A DNA stretch of 64,000 nt from Glaciecola sp964621345. Its GTDB lineage: Bacteria > Pseudomonadota > Gammaproteobacteria > Enterobacterales > Alteromonadaceae. Below, in pieces: positions 8,706-15,499 of this stretch (positions are counted from its first letter, which is position 1; the number at the start of each line of letters is the position of its first letter). Both the position numbers and the translations under genes were made by a program. The stretch spans positions 104,432 through 168,431 of the forward strand of contig CAZUON010000002.1 in NCBI GenBank assembly GCA_964621345.1. The letters run 5' to 3'. The notes under the pieces were generated by a model, which was not told the DNA's origin, did no database searches, and worked only from the letters and a program-made list of their open reading frames with translations.

Positions 8706-9566
8706 TTAGTCGGTATGAGGTAAAATAAAGCCTACCGCATATTGCAGAGAACCATCGCTTAGCGTGGGTTGGACTAGCGGAGAAAATCTAAATATAAACG
8801 ATGTCTCTTGCCCCGATGTGTCTAAATTAAATACAAATTGCTTATTACCGTTTAACAGATTCTCTTTGATTGCTTGCAGTGGAATTGCATTGGCAATAGC
8901 GGCTTGTGTGATTTCGCTAGGCTCATATCCTAAAAGCTCACTACAGGTGTTAGATACAATAGTATAATCATTCGAGAAGTCGCAGAGAATCCCCGGTATC
9001 TGGGTAAATTTAAAGGTGTTTTTTATTGCCAAGTAAGCTAAATCTGCGATTTGGGTCTCATGCACATCTCTAAACATCCCTAGTACACTCACCGCCTTTC
9101 CTGTTTTTTTATCAAATAACTTTTTGCCTCTGACCAAATTCCAGCGAAATGATTTGTGTTCTGGAGCATAGCGCCTTGCTAGGAACTCAAATGAATCGGT
9201 TTTATTCTCTTTAAGGTTTTGCCAGTGTTTTTCTGCAGTGGCTTGATCGTCGTAATGATAAGCACTAACTACGTCGGCGTAACTCGCCGCAAGGTCGATT
9301 TTACCGCGCCCCTCTTCAAAGCCTTCGTATTGGTAAAAGTTGTTTTCAGCAATGACATATTCCCAGACTATTTCTTCCGCCGACGCGATAGCAAGTTGTA
9401 AGCGCTCGGTCATGGAACTCACAAAATCCTTGGTAGAGTATAGCTCACTCGTTTTTACGCGAAGCATGTCTTCTGCTTTCTTTCTAGCAGTTCGCTCGTG
9501 TAGAAGTTGCTGCTCAAGCCTTTTTATATGAGTTTTTAGCTGATCTTCGTTCAAGACATCCCCCAA
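8706..9566 (-). CDS. PAS-domain protein without an output domain
   Basis: About 286 residues. The N-terminal 50 are a charged coiled coil (KRLEQQLLHERTARKKAEDM) of the sort that links sensors to kinases or cyclases. Then come a PAS/PAC-like region (about 55-175, with FRWNLVRGKKLFDKKTGK and LGMFRDVHE) and a second, PAS-like fold (about 185-285). No kinase, GGDEF, EAL or DNA-binding domain follows. The start is a TTG at 9566 or 9554; no ATG is in frame nearby. It may act through protein contact with a partner encoded elsewhere; no neighbour suggests which. Confidence 0.7.
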   Translation of the reverse strand: MGDVLNEDQLKTHIKRLEQQLLHERTARKKAEDMLRVKTSELYSTKDFVSSMTERLQLAIASAEEIVWEYVIAENNFYQYEGFEEGRGKIDLAASYADVVSAYHYDDQATAEKHWQNLKENKTDSFEFLARRYAPEHKSFRWNLVRGKKLFDKKTGKAVSVLGMFRDVHETQIADLAYLAIKNTFKFTQIPGILCDFSNDYTIVSNTCSELLGYEPSEITQAAIANAIPLQAIKENLLNGNKQFVFNLDTSGQETSFIFRFSPLVQPTLSDGSLQYAVGFILPHTD

Positions 9567-9728
9567 AGTTCTCGTTACCGTTTTTAATATACGCTGTCAT
9601 TTAGACTAACTAAACTTTTTCTTATGAGGTTGTTATCGCCTAATATAGATAAAACTTGAGTGTTTGGCAGGTAATTGAGCGTGGGTATGATATATGAGTG
9701 AGAAAATAAGGGGGGAGGTGAAAATACA

Positions 9729-9766
9729 AAACCGATGCAGCACTTTAAGCGCATTAACATCGGTTT
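9729..9766 (-). terminator. Possible terminator after the repeat lipoprotein gene
   Basis: Arms AAACCGATG and CATCGGTTT are separated by 20 nt. Read on the minus strand, the stem is followed by a T-rich stretch (TTTTGTATTTT). It lies about 50 nt beyond the stop at 9815. The loop is long, so confidence is modest. Confidence 0.4.
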
Positions 9767-9814
9767 CGTTAGTGTGATAATATAGCTGAGCTTTCGTTAG
9801 AGCGTATGCACTTG

Positions 9815-10501
9815 TTAACGACGTTCAACTTTTTCCATCAGACTAGCATCAGCAAAATCAAACTCAATATCTGTATATACAATGATACGTCCTTCAATAT
9901 TTGAGCTCTTGTCTACTTTAAGTAAAGGTTTGCCTTGGTTCCAAGATTTGTTTTGGTTCGGTTTTTTCTCAAAAATAACGTCGCCCATAACCTTAGTATT
10001 ATCCAGCAAATATATGCTGCCGTTCTTTGTTTTTAGGTTTTCTCCTACGCGCACGCCTTCTAATGTGATGTTGCCATTAACCGTCTCAACCCCCTCTTCA
10101 ATTTCACTGTTTTGTTCAATTGAGATACTACCATTTACGGTTTCTACCGATTCCGACGCTTTAAAATTGTCACCAATTTCGATTTTACCGTTCACACCCT
10201 CTACGCTCGATGCGCTGACACCATCACCAATGCGGATTCGGCCATTTACGGTACTGATTTCATCTGCAGTCACATCATTTTCGATGGTGACCGAACCGTT
10301 TACCGACGATACATCATCAACCGTACGCCCTTTAGATACTCGCACGCTTTTATTAGTGCTTGTGTAACTACTGCCGTCATCATAGGAATAACCACCTTTG
10401 CTGTCGCTTGCGCCAACATGAATGATGCAACCAGTTAGCATCAAGCTTGAGACCACTGCGGTCATAAAAGTAAAAACGGGAAGTCTGGTGTGTGTTGTCA
10501 T
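9815..10501 (-). CDS. Lipoprotein with beta-helix-like repeats (DUF4097-like)
   Basis: A 228-residue lipoprotein: signal peptide with lipobox LTGC (Cys25), a Gly/Ser/Tyr-rich linker (30-50), then six repeats centred on V/K-N-G at residues 67, 85, 103, 122, 141 and 159, each followed by a short beta strand such as VTIE, RIRIG or SISIE. The 18-19 residue spacing is what one turn of a beta-helix needs, as in DUF4097 or bactofilin-like folds. Asp and Glu follow Cys25 only distantly, so an outer-membrane location is likely but not proven. Function unknown. Start ATG has AGGAT upstream. Confidence 0.8.
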   Translation of the reverse strand: MTTHTRLPVFTFMTAVVSSLMLTGCIIHVGASDSKGGYSYDDGSSYTSTNKSVRVSKGRTVDDVSSVNGSVTIENDVTADEISTVNGRIRIGDGVSASSVEGVNGKIEIGDNFKASESVETVNGSISIEQNSEIEEGVETVNGNITLEGVRVGENLKTKNGSIYLLDNTKVMGDVIFEKKPNQNKSWNQGKPLLKVDKSSNIEGRIIVYTDIEFDFADASLMEKVERR

Positions 10502-10830
10502 TTTTTATCCTTGTGAAGCGCATAGCACTTTAACGGTTGAATGGCGTTATAACGCGTATAATTAATAAGACAGCGTAAGCATGCTATGTGCCATAATAAA
10601 ATAATCTTTAAAAACAATAAGTTGCTTCTTTTTTTTAAACAGGTTGATCATTCTAAAGTAGCGAAAATTACCAAATATTCGCCATACTCACCATTGAGCG
10701 CCCATAAATAACGATATCTTTGATGAGTCTAGAAACTCGACGCCTGTGTGACGCTATAAAATGAAATGAGCATGCGTTACTATCTACACAACAAAGATTG
10801 CAATTTGCTTCATTTTTTAAGGACAACAGT
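10502..10830. other. Intergenic region, 329 bp
   Basis: Divergent promoter region between the repeat lipoprotein gene (minus) and the DUF2721 gene (plus). The only clear structure is a perfect 12-bp palindrome GCGTTATAACGC at 10544-10555, about 45 bp upstream of the lipoprotein start. It may be an operator or part of a minus-strand promoter. I see no convincing gene in it. Confidence 0.5.
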
Positions 10831-11262
10831 GTGCAAACTCCCGACACCGCTTTATTGCTCATTCAGCATGCCCTAACACCGGTATTTCTAATTGTGGGTA
10901 TTGGTACCTTGCTCAATTCTTTAACTGCTCGCTTGGCGCGTATCGTTGACCGTGTGCGTTGGTTTGATACACCTGAAGCTGAGAATTGTAGAGGCAACAA
11001 AGTCCTCGAGTTAAAAGCCTTAGCACGGCGGATGAAGTGGGCAAATGCAGCTGTGAATTTTCTAACGGGGGCTGCGGTTATTGTATGCACCAACATCTTT
11101 TTGTTGGTGATAAAAGGTTATTTTAACATCGAGCTTAATGGTTACATTGTATTAAGTTTTGTTAGTTCTGTGGGTTTACTGTCTTTTGGTATGATTTGTT
11201 TTTTTGTTGAGGTCAGTATCGCGACGGCCTCACTTAAAGTCAGTAAGTCATCGTTAAGATGA
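10831..11262 (+). CDS. DUF2721 family membrane protein
   Basis: A 143-residue inner-membrane protein with three hydrophobic segments: one near the N-terminus that runs into the conserved basic stretch LTARLARIVDRVR, and a pair in the second half (TGAAVIVCTNIFLLVI and IVLSFVSSVGLLSFGM). This is the DUF2721 pattern; the function is unknown. I chose GTG 10831 because AAGGA (10819-10823) lies 7 nt upstream; the open frame begins earlier at a TTG (10798) without a good ribosome site. Confidence 0.8.
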   Translation: MQTPDTALLLIQHALTPVFLIVGIGTLLNSLTARLARIVDRVRWFDTPEAENCRGNKVLELKALARRMKWANAAVNFLTGAAVIVCTNIFLLVIKGYFNIELNGYIVLSFVSSVGLLSFGMICFFVEVSIATASLKVSKSSLR

Positions 11263-11308
11263 ATTTGTACTGCAAAAATATAGTCAAAAGTAAGGCCTAA
11301 GCACGACT

Positions 11309-11722
11309 ATGAATACATTGCGAAAACAACTACATATCCCTGAGAATGAATACGAGCTCTCTGCCATTCGTTCCGCAGGGAATGGCGGTCAAAATGTCAA
11401 CAAAGTTGCCACCGCAATTCACTTACGTTTTGATATCAAAAGCTCATCATTGGCTGAAAAGTACAAAATGCGCTTACTTGCTTTGGCTGATAGTCGCGTC
11501 AACAAAGATGGTGTGCTTATTATTAAGGCTCAGTCTCATCGCACCCAAGAGCTGAATAAAGAAGATGCCGTAAACCGCTTAAAGGATTTAGTTGCCTCGG
11601 TAATGTTGGAGCAAAAAGTGCGCAGGGCTACGCGCCCAAGCTTGAACGCAAAAAAGAAACGTGTCGATAGCAAAAAACGCAAGGGTACGCAAAAAGCGTT
11701 GCGTGGCAAAGTCGACTTTTAA
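11309..11722 (+). CDS. arfB: Alternative ribosome-rescue factor ArfB (peptidyl-tRNA hydrolase)
   Basis: A 137-residue single-domain release factor. The catalytic GGQ (residues 26-28, in GNGGQNVNKV) hydrolyses peptidyl-tRNA on stalled ribosomes. The basic C-terminal tail (KKKRVDSKKRKGTQKALRGK) inserts into the empty mRNA channel of non-stop ribosomes. Length and layout match E. coli YaeJ/ArfB. It backs up trans-translation. Confidence 0.93.
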   Translation: MNTLRKQLHIPENEYELSAIRSAGNGGQNVNKVATAIHLRFDIKSSSLAEKYKMRLLALADSRVNKDGVLIIKAQSHRTQELNKEDAVNRLKDLVASVMLEQKVRRATRPSLNAKKKRVDSKKRKGTQKALRGKVDF

Positions 11723-11763
11723 ATACCTAAATACTTCCCTTAGCCCCAACATGAAATAAACGT

Positions 11764-12114
11764 ATGAATAAAACAATTAAGAAGCTCGATAATCAAATAG
11801 TAAAAGCACTAACCATTGCTTGTGAGCAGCTTAAGGACGAGTTTGAGGATTTTACTTGGCTCACGCATCAAGCTGATTTTTCAAATTTCCCAGCGAGTTT
11901 AATCGTGCGTTGTGTATTTAATACCGATGCAGGCTTAGCAACACTTAAGCATGAGCAAGGGGAAGCAATATTTAGTAAGCGAATTCATGCTGCTCTTCTC
12001 AAAGTCGGTATCTTATTAAAGAGCCCCAAGCGCCATGTTGTTTTTGATACTGAAGAAGCTTGCGCCCGCGAGCATCAAGGCAATTGGAAACAGCGCTTAA
12101 CTACTTTTCATTAG
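11764..12114 (+). CDS. Conserved hypothetical protein
   Basis: A 116-residue soluble protein with a conserved FTWLTHQADFSNFPASLIVRCVF segment (read at residues 29-51) and a basic C-terminal half. Homologues in gammaproteobacteria are often labelled Fis-family regulators, but I see no helix-turn-helix like that of Fis, so I would not use that name. It follows arfB by 41 nt and may be co-transcribed. Function unknown. Confidence 0.7.
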   Translation: MNKTIKKLDNQIVKALTIACEQLKDEFEDFTWLTHQADFSNFPASLIVRCVFNTDAGLATLKHEQGEAIFSKRIHAALLKVGILLKSPKRHVVFDTEEACAREHQGNWKQRLTTFH

Positions 12115-12191
12115 TCCAATTGTTGCCACTAAAGTCGCAATAAAAATACACCGCTCAATGTAAATTGATAAAAAGCCGGTGATAGATCCCA

Positions 12192-12293
12192 CCGTCATCG
12201 TGGCGAAGGCCACGACCCCTTACAGTATATTGTTTTGTTAATTCAGAACTTTGTTTAATTGTGTGGAGGTCGTGGCCTTCGCCACGATGACGG
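12192..12293. repeat. Inverted pair of REP-like palindromes
   Basis: Positions 12192-12217 and 12268-12293 are perfect 26-bp reverse complements. Each is itself a hairpin: arms TCGTGGC/GCCACGA around a 4-nt CTTC (or GAAG) loop, flanked by TGACGG on one side. Together they resemble a BIME-like pair lying tail to tail with 50 bp between. Confidence 0.8.
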
Positions 12294-12520
12294 TAGCTTC
12301 GCCACGATGACGGTAGCTTCGCCACGATGACNNNNNNNNNNNNNNNNNNNNNNNNNNNNNNNNNNNNNNNNNNNNNNNNNNNNNNNNNNNNNNNNNNNNN
12401 NNNNNNNNNNNNNNNNNNNNNNNNNNNNNNNCGATGACGGTAGCTTCGCCACGATGACGGTAGCTTCGCCACGATGACGGTAGCTTCGCCACGATGACGG
12501 TAGCTTTGCCACGATGACGT
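12294..12520. repeat. 20-bp tandem array of half palindromes, with assembly gap
   Basis: Unit TAGCTTCGCCACGATGACGG is repeated in tandem on both sides of a 100-N gap (12332-12431). The unit consists of the CTTC loop, the right arm and the GACGG flank of the adjacent hairpin, without its left arm. The copy number is unknown because of the gap. The last copy (about 12501-12520) carries two substitutions. Confidence 0.85.
12332..12431. other. Assembly gap (100 N)
   Basis: Exactly 100 N, a placeholder of unknown true length, inside the 20-bp tandem array. Confidence 0.95.
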
Positions 12521-12553
12521 TAGGTTGAATCGAAATTGAATAGAACACTCGCC

Positions 12554-12582
12554 TTGCAAATTAATAAATATTTTACTATATT
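12554..12582 (+). promoter_or_regulatory. prpR (prp operon) promoter
   Basis: TTGCAA (12554-12559), a 17-nt spacer and TATATT (12577-12582). The -10 box overlaps the operator at 12578-12593, so a bound repressor would block polymerase. Confidence 0.65.
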
Positions 12583-12593
12583 GTCGACAATAT
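12578..12593. promoter_or_regulatory. GntR-type operator of the prp operon
   Basis: Perfect 16-bp palindrome ATATTGTCGACAATAT. The core TTGTCGACAA is typical of FCD-type GntR regulators and matches sites described for GntR-type propionate regulators of marine gammaproteobacteria. It overlaps the -10 box, which fits autorepression by PrpR with relief by a 2-methylcitrate pathway intermediate. Confidence 0.75.
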
Positions 12594-12611
12594 TGTTGAG
12601 TGCGAGCACTT

Positions 12612-13280
12612 ATGTCCCCTTTTACAGAAGCCCCAATTACTGCGTCAGATAAGACTTTTATTGCCATAAGGTCAGATATTGTTGAGGGTGTGCTTGCTGC
12701 AGGTTCAAAATTAAGTGAAGTTGAATTGTCGACAATGTATGGTGTAAGCCGCGCTATTGTTAGAGAGGCAATCAATCGCTTAGAAAATGCTAGTTTGGTG
12801 GAGCGTAAACCTAATATTGGGGCAAAAGTGGTCACCCTCACGCATCAAGGCCTAGTGCAGCTTTATCAGGTAAGAGAGGCACTTGAAGGAATGGCAGCAC
12901 GCTTAGCCGCTCAAAACATGTCAGACGAAGAGATCAGTCAGCTTAATGGCTTATTGGCCACGCACTTTGAAGAAGTCAAAGACGGCGAGTCCTACTACCA
13001 AGAGGCTGGCGACGTTGATTTTCACTATCGTATTTTGTTAGGCAGTCACAATCAGCAGCTGATCTCGATGCTGAGCAATAATATTTATCATTTAGTCAGA
13101 ATGTACCGCGTGCAATTAGGCATGGCTGGCCCTCGGGTAACCACCGCCTTTGTTGAGCATAAGAGTATCGTGCAAGCGATATCGAATCGTGATGGCGAGT
13201 TGGCAGAGTTATTAATGCGCCGGCACATTTTATATTCCAAAAATAACATCGAAACAAAGTTGAGGACCGTTCATGAGTAG
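12612..13280 (+). CDS. prpR: GntR/FCD-family regulator of the propionate (prp) operon
   Basis: A 222-residue regulator. The N-terminal winged helix (about 12-75) has LSEVELSTMYGVSRAIVREAINRLE. The C-terminal all-helical FCD ligand domain has the metal-binding Asp/His set recognisable in DVDFHYRILLGSHN and FVEHKSIVQAI. The stop overlaps the prpB start by 8 nt, so it leads the prp operon. I prefer ATG 12612 (GAG 5 nt upstream) to GTG 12600. The ligand is inferred from context. The gene contains a second copy of the operator core (12725-12736). Confidence 0.85.
   Translation: MSPFTEAPITASDKTFIAIRSDIVEGVLAAGSKLSEVELSTMYGVSRAIVREAINRLENASLVERKPNIGAKVVTLTHQGLVQLYQVREALEGMAARLAAQNMSDEEISQLNGLLATHFEEVKDGESYYQEAGDVDFHYRILLGSHNQQLISMLSNNIYHLVRMYRVQLGMAGPRVTTAFVEHKSIVQAISNRDGELAELLMRRHILYSKNNIETKLRTVHE
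12725..12736. promoter_or_regulatory. Second, intragenic copy of the prp operator core
   Basis: ATTGTCGACAAT is identical to the central 12 bp of the promoter operator and is centred 145 bp downstream of it, inside the prpR wing-helix coding region (codons for E-L-S-T-M). It may bind the repressor cooperatively or act as a roadblock. The protein motif there is family-conserved, so part of the match could be coincidence. Confidence 0.45.
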
Positions 13281-14172
13281 CAATCACCTATCGACAGGCA
13301 CTAGCGCAGGCAAACGATTCAGACAAGCACTTACAGGCAATCACCCACTGCAAATTGTAGGAACGATCAATGCCTACAGCGCAATTATGGCTAAAAAAAT
13401 TGGGCATCAGGCGATTTACTTGTCGGGTGGTGGCGTTGCCAATGCATCTTATGGGTTACCCGACTTAGGCATGACCTCGCTTAATGATGTACTCGCCGAT
13501 GTGCAGCGCATTACTGCAGCAAGCGACTTACCCTTATTAGTGGATATTGATACGGGTTGGGGCGGTGCGTTTAATATCGCAAAAACCATTCGCGACATGG
13601 AAAAGGCGGGTGCAGCAGCTGTACACATGGAAGACCAAGTCGCACAAAAACGTTGTGGACACCGACCTAACAAAGAAATAGTCAGTACAGAAGAAATGGT
13701 TGACCGAATTAAATCGGCGGTTGATGCACGCACTGACCCTGACTTTTTTATCATGGCACGCACCGATGCTTTTGCCCAAGAAGGCCTAGAAAAAGCGATT
13801 GAAAGAGCTAAGGCGTATGTTGCAGCGGGTGCTGACGGGATCTTTGCCGAGGCAATAAAAACTGAAGAGCATTATCGCGCCTTTGCAGAGGCCTTAGATG
13901 TGCCTATTCTTGCCAATATTACTGAGTTTGGTCAGACCGAGCTTTGGAATAAGAAAGTCTTAGGTGAATGGGGTGCTGCCATGGTGTTGTATCCATTAAG
14001 TGCATTTAGAGCAATGAACAAAGCCGCTGAAAACGTATATCGTTCGATATTGGAGACGGGCGATCAAAAAGCCGTGCTCGACACTATGCAAACGCGTATG
14101 GAGCTATATGACTATTTGGGTTATCACGAATATGAGCAAAAACTTGATAGTTTATTTGCTCAGAAAAAATAA
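13273..14172 (+). CDS. prpB: 2-methylisocitrate lyase
   Basis: A 299-residue member of the isocitrate lyase/PEP mutase family that cleaves 2-methylisocitrate to pyruvate and succinate. The active-site loop motif KRCGHRP (with catalytic Cys) is present, with the Mg-binding DIDTGWGG and the EDQ segment. Length matches PrpB (about 295). The start lies inside the last codons of prpR, showing tight coupling. Confidence 0.95.
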   Translation: MSSNHLSTGTSAGKRFRQALTGNHPLQIVGTINAYSAIMAKKIGHQAIYLSGGGVANASYGLPDLGMTSLNDVLADVQRITAASDLPLLVDIDTGWGGAFNIAKTIRDMEKAGAAAVHMEDQVAQKRCGHRPNKEIVSTEEMVDRIKSAVDARTDPDFFIMARTDAFAQEGLEKAIERAKAYVAAGADGIFAEAIKTEEHYRAFAEALDVPILANITEFGQTELWNKKVLGEWGAAMVLYPLSAFRAMNKAAENVYRSILETGDQKAVLDTMQTRMELYDYLGYHEYEQKLDSLFAQKK

Positions 14173-14196
14173 CTTTAACATACAAAGTAACACTTT

Positions 14197-14214
14197 GAAG
14201 TGAGTGTTCACTTC
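14197..14214 (+). other. Small hairpin between prpB and prpC
   Basis: Arms GAAGTGA (14197-14203) and TCACTTC (14208-14214) with a 4-nt loop, in the 97-nt gap. No T run follows, so it is not a terminator. It may be a processing or mRNA-stability element. Confidence 0.35.
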
Positions 14215-14269
14215 TTATTTAGCTATTTAAAATATGAAACGAAAGAATTGATAAGAGTAGGAGTTAAAC

Positions 14270-15391
14270 ATGGCAAAGGTATTAAGCGGAGCAGGTTTAC
14301 GCGGACAAGTGGCAGGAAAAACCGCGCTATCAACAGTGGGTGTATCTGGTTCGGGGTTAACCTACCGAGGTTATGATGTTAAAGATTTGGCACAGAAGTG
14401 TCAGTTTGAAGAAGTCGCCCATTTGATTTTAAAAGGTGACTTACCCACCCAAGCACAACTTGATGCTTATAAAACTAAGCTAAAAGGTTTACGGTCTTTA
14501 CCTCAAGCGCTAAAAGACGTGCTAGAACGCATTCCCGCAGACGCGCATCCAATGGACGTGTTGCGTACCGGTGCCTCAATGCTTGGCAACTTAGAAATGG
14601 AAAATGACTTTGACCAACAACAACAAGTGACTGATCGCATGTTGGCGTGTTTCCCTTCTATCATTTGTTATTGGTATCGTTTTTCCCACGACGGCGTGAG
14701 AATTGATGTAGAGACTGACGACGATTCTATTGGCGGCCATTTTTTACACCTGTTACATGGCGAAAAACCCAAAGCCTTATTCGAACAAGTCATGCATGTT
14801 TCACTTATTTTGTATGCAGAACACGAATTTAACGCTTCAACATTCTCAGCCCGTGTTTGTGCCTCGACCTTATCGGATATGCACTCATGTATTACTGGCG
14901 CCATTGGTACCTTAAGAGGTCCCCTGCACGGTGGTGCGAATGAAGCAGCAATGGAGCTGATTGAGGGTTTCACTTCGCCAGAGCACGCAGAGCAAGAGAT
15001 GATGGCAAAGCTTGCCCGTAAAGATAAAATCATGGGCTTTGGTCATGCGATTTATTCTGAGTCTGACCCACGTAACGCCATTATTAAAGAATGGTCTGAA
15101 AAGCTAGCGAAAGAAGTCGGCGATACCGTGCTTTACCCTGTATCGGTGAAATGTGAAGAAGTCATGTGGCGCGAGAAAAAGCTCTTTTGTAATGCTGATT
15201 TTTTCCACGCCTCAGCCTATAACTTTATGAATATTCCTACCAAGTTATTTACACCCATTTTTGTTATGTCGCGCTTAACTGGCTGGGCTGCACATGTCAT
15301 GGAGCAGCGTGCAGACAACCGTATTATTCGGCCTTCTGCAGAATATACAGGCGAGGATATTCGCCCGGTACCCGCGATTGACGCAAGATAA
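14270..15391 (+). CDS. prpC: 2-methylcitrate synthase
   Basis: A 373-residue citrate synthase-fold enzyme that condenses propionyl-CoA with oxaloacetate. The catalytic set is visible: the LHGGANEAAM region, GFGHAIYSESDPR with catalytic His, and a C-terminal RPSAEYTG. The short length and lack of the N-terminal extension fit methylcitrate synthase better than the type II citrate synthase GltA. ATG preceded by TAGGAG. Part of the prp operon. Confidence 0.94.
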   Translation: MAKVLSGAGLRGQVAGKTALSTVGVSGSGLTYRGYDVKDLAQKCQFEEVAHLILKGDLPTQAQLDAYKTKLKGLRSLPQALKDVLERIPADAHPMDVLRTGASMLGNLEMENDFDQQQQVTDRMLACFPSIICYWYRFSHDGVRIDVETDDDSIGGHFLHLLHGEKPKALFEQVMHVSLILYAEHEFNASTFSARVCASTLSDMHSCITGAIGTLRGPLHGGANEAAMELIEGFTSPEHAEQEMMAKLARKDKIMGFGHAIYSESDPRNAIIKEWSEKLAKEVGDTVLYPVSVKCEEVMWREKKLFCNADFFHASAYNFMNIPTKLFTPIFVMSRLTGWAAHVMEQRADNRIIRPSAEYTGEDIRPVPAIDAR

Positions 15392-15499
15392 TTAAGTCGC
15401 ATATAACACGCTCGTTCTCTTTACCGTAATGAGTGTGTTTGTTGAACTCAATAGATTCAGCGCGACCACTCGCGCAAAACAGGACCACGAGAGGAAAGT

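Larger units (their letters stand above)
12115..12611. other. Intergenic region with a palindromic repeat array and the prpR promoter
   Basis: A 497-bp non-coding stretch. It contains two inverted copies of a REP-like hairpin, a 20-bp tandem array broken by an assembly gap, and, in the last 60 bp, the prpR promoter and operator. The open frames that cross the array are by-products of a 20-bp repeat that lacks stops, not genes. Confidence 0.8.

Noticed and set aside
9882..10367. 161-residue frame opposite the repeat lipoprotein
   Set aside because: Its regular LPFTVST-like repeats are the reverse complement of the NG repeats of the real gene.
10668..10862. 64-residue minus-strand frame in the 10.5-10.8 kb gap
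   Set aside because: No ribosome site, Cys/Ser-rich without pattern, and it overlaps the well-supported DUF2721 gene.
12294..12520. Possible CRISPR array
   Set aside because: Units are contiguous 20-mers without spacers, and there are no cas genes. It is a tandem repeat.
12155..12841. Long open frames over the 20-bp array, with repeated SSWRSYRHRGEAT peptides
   Set aside because: The 20-bp unit lacks stops in several frames, so long ORFs arise by themselves. They include the N gap and overlap prpR on the other strand.
14197..14214. Terminator between prpB and prpC
   Set aside because: The hairpin lacks a T run and the genes form one pathway, so it is more likely a stability element.
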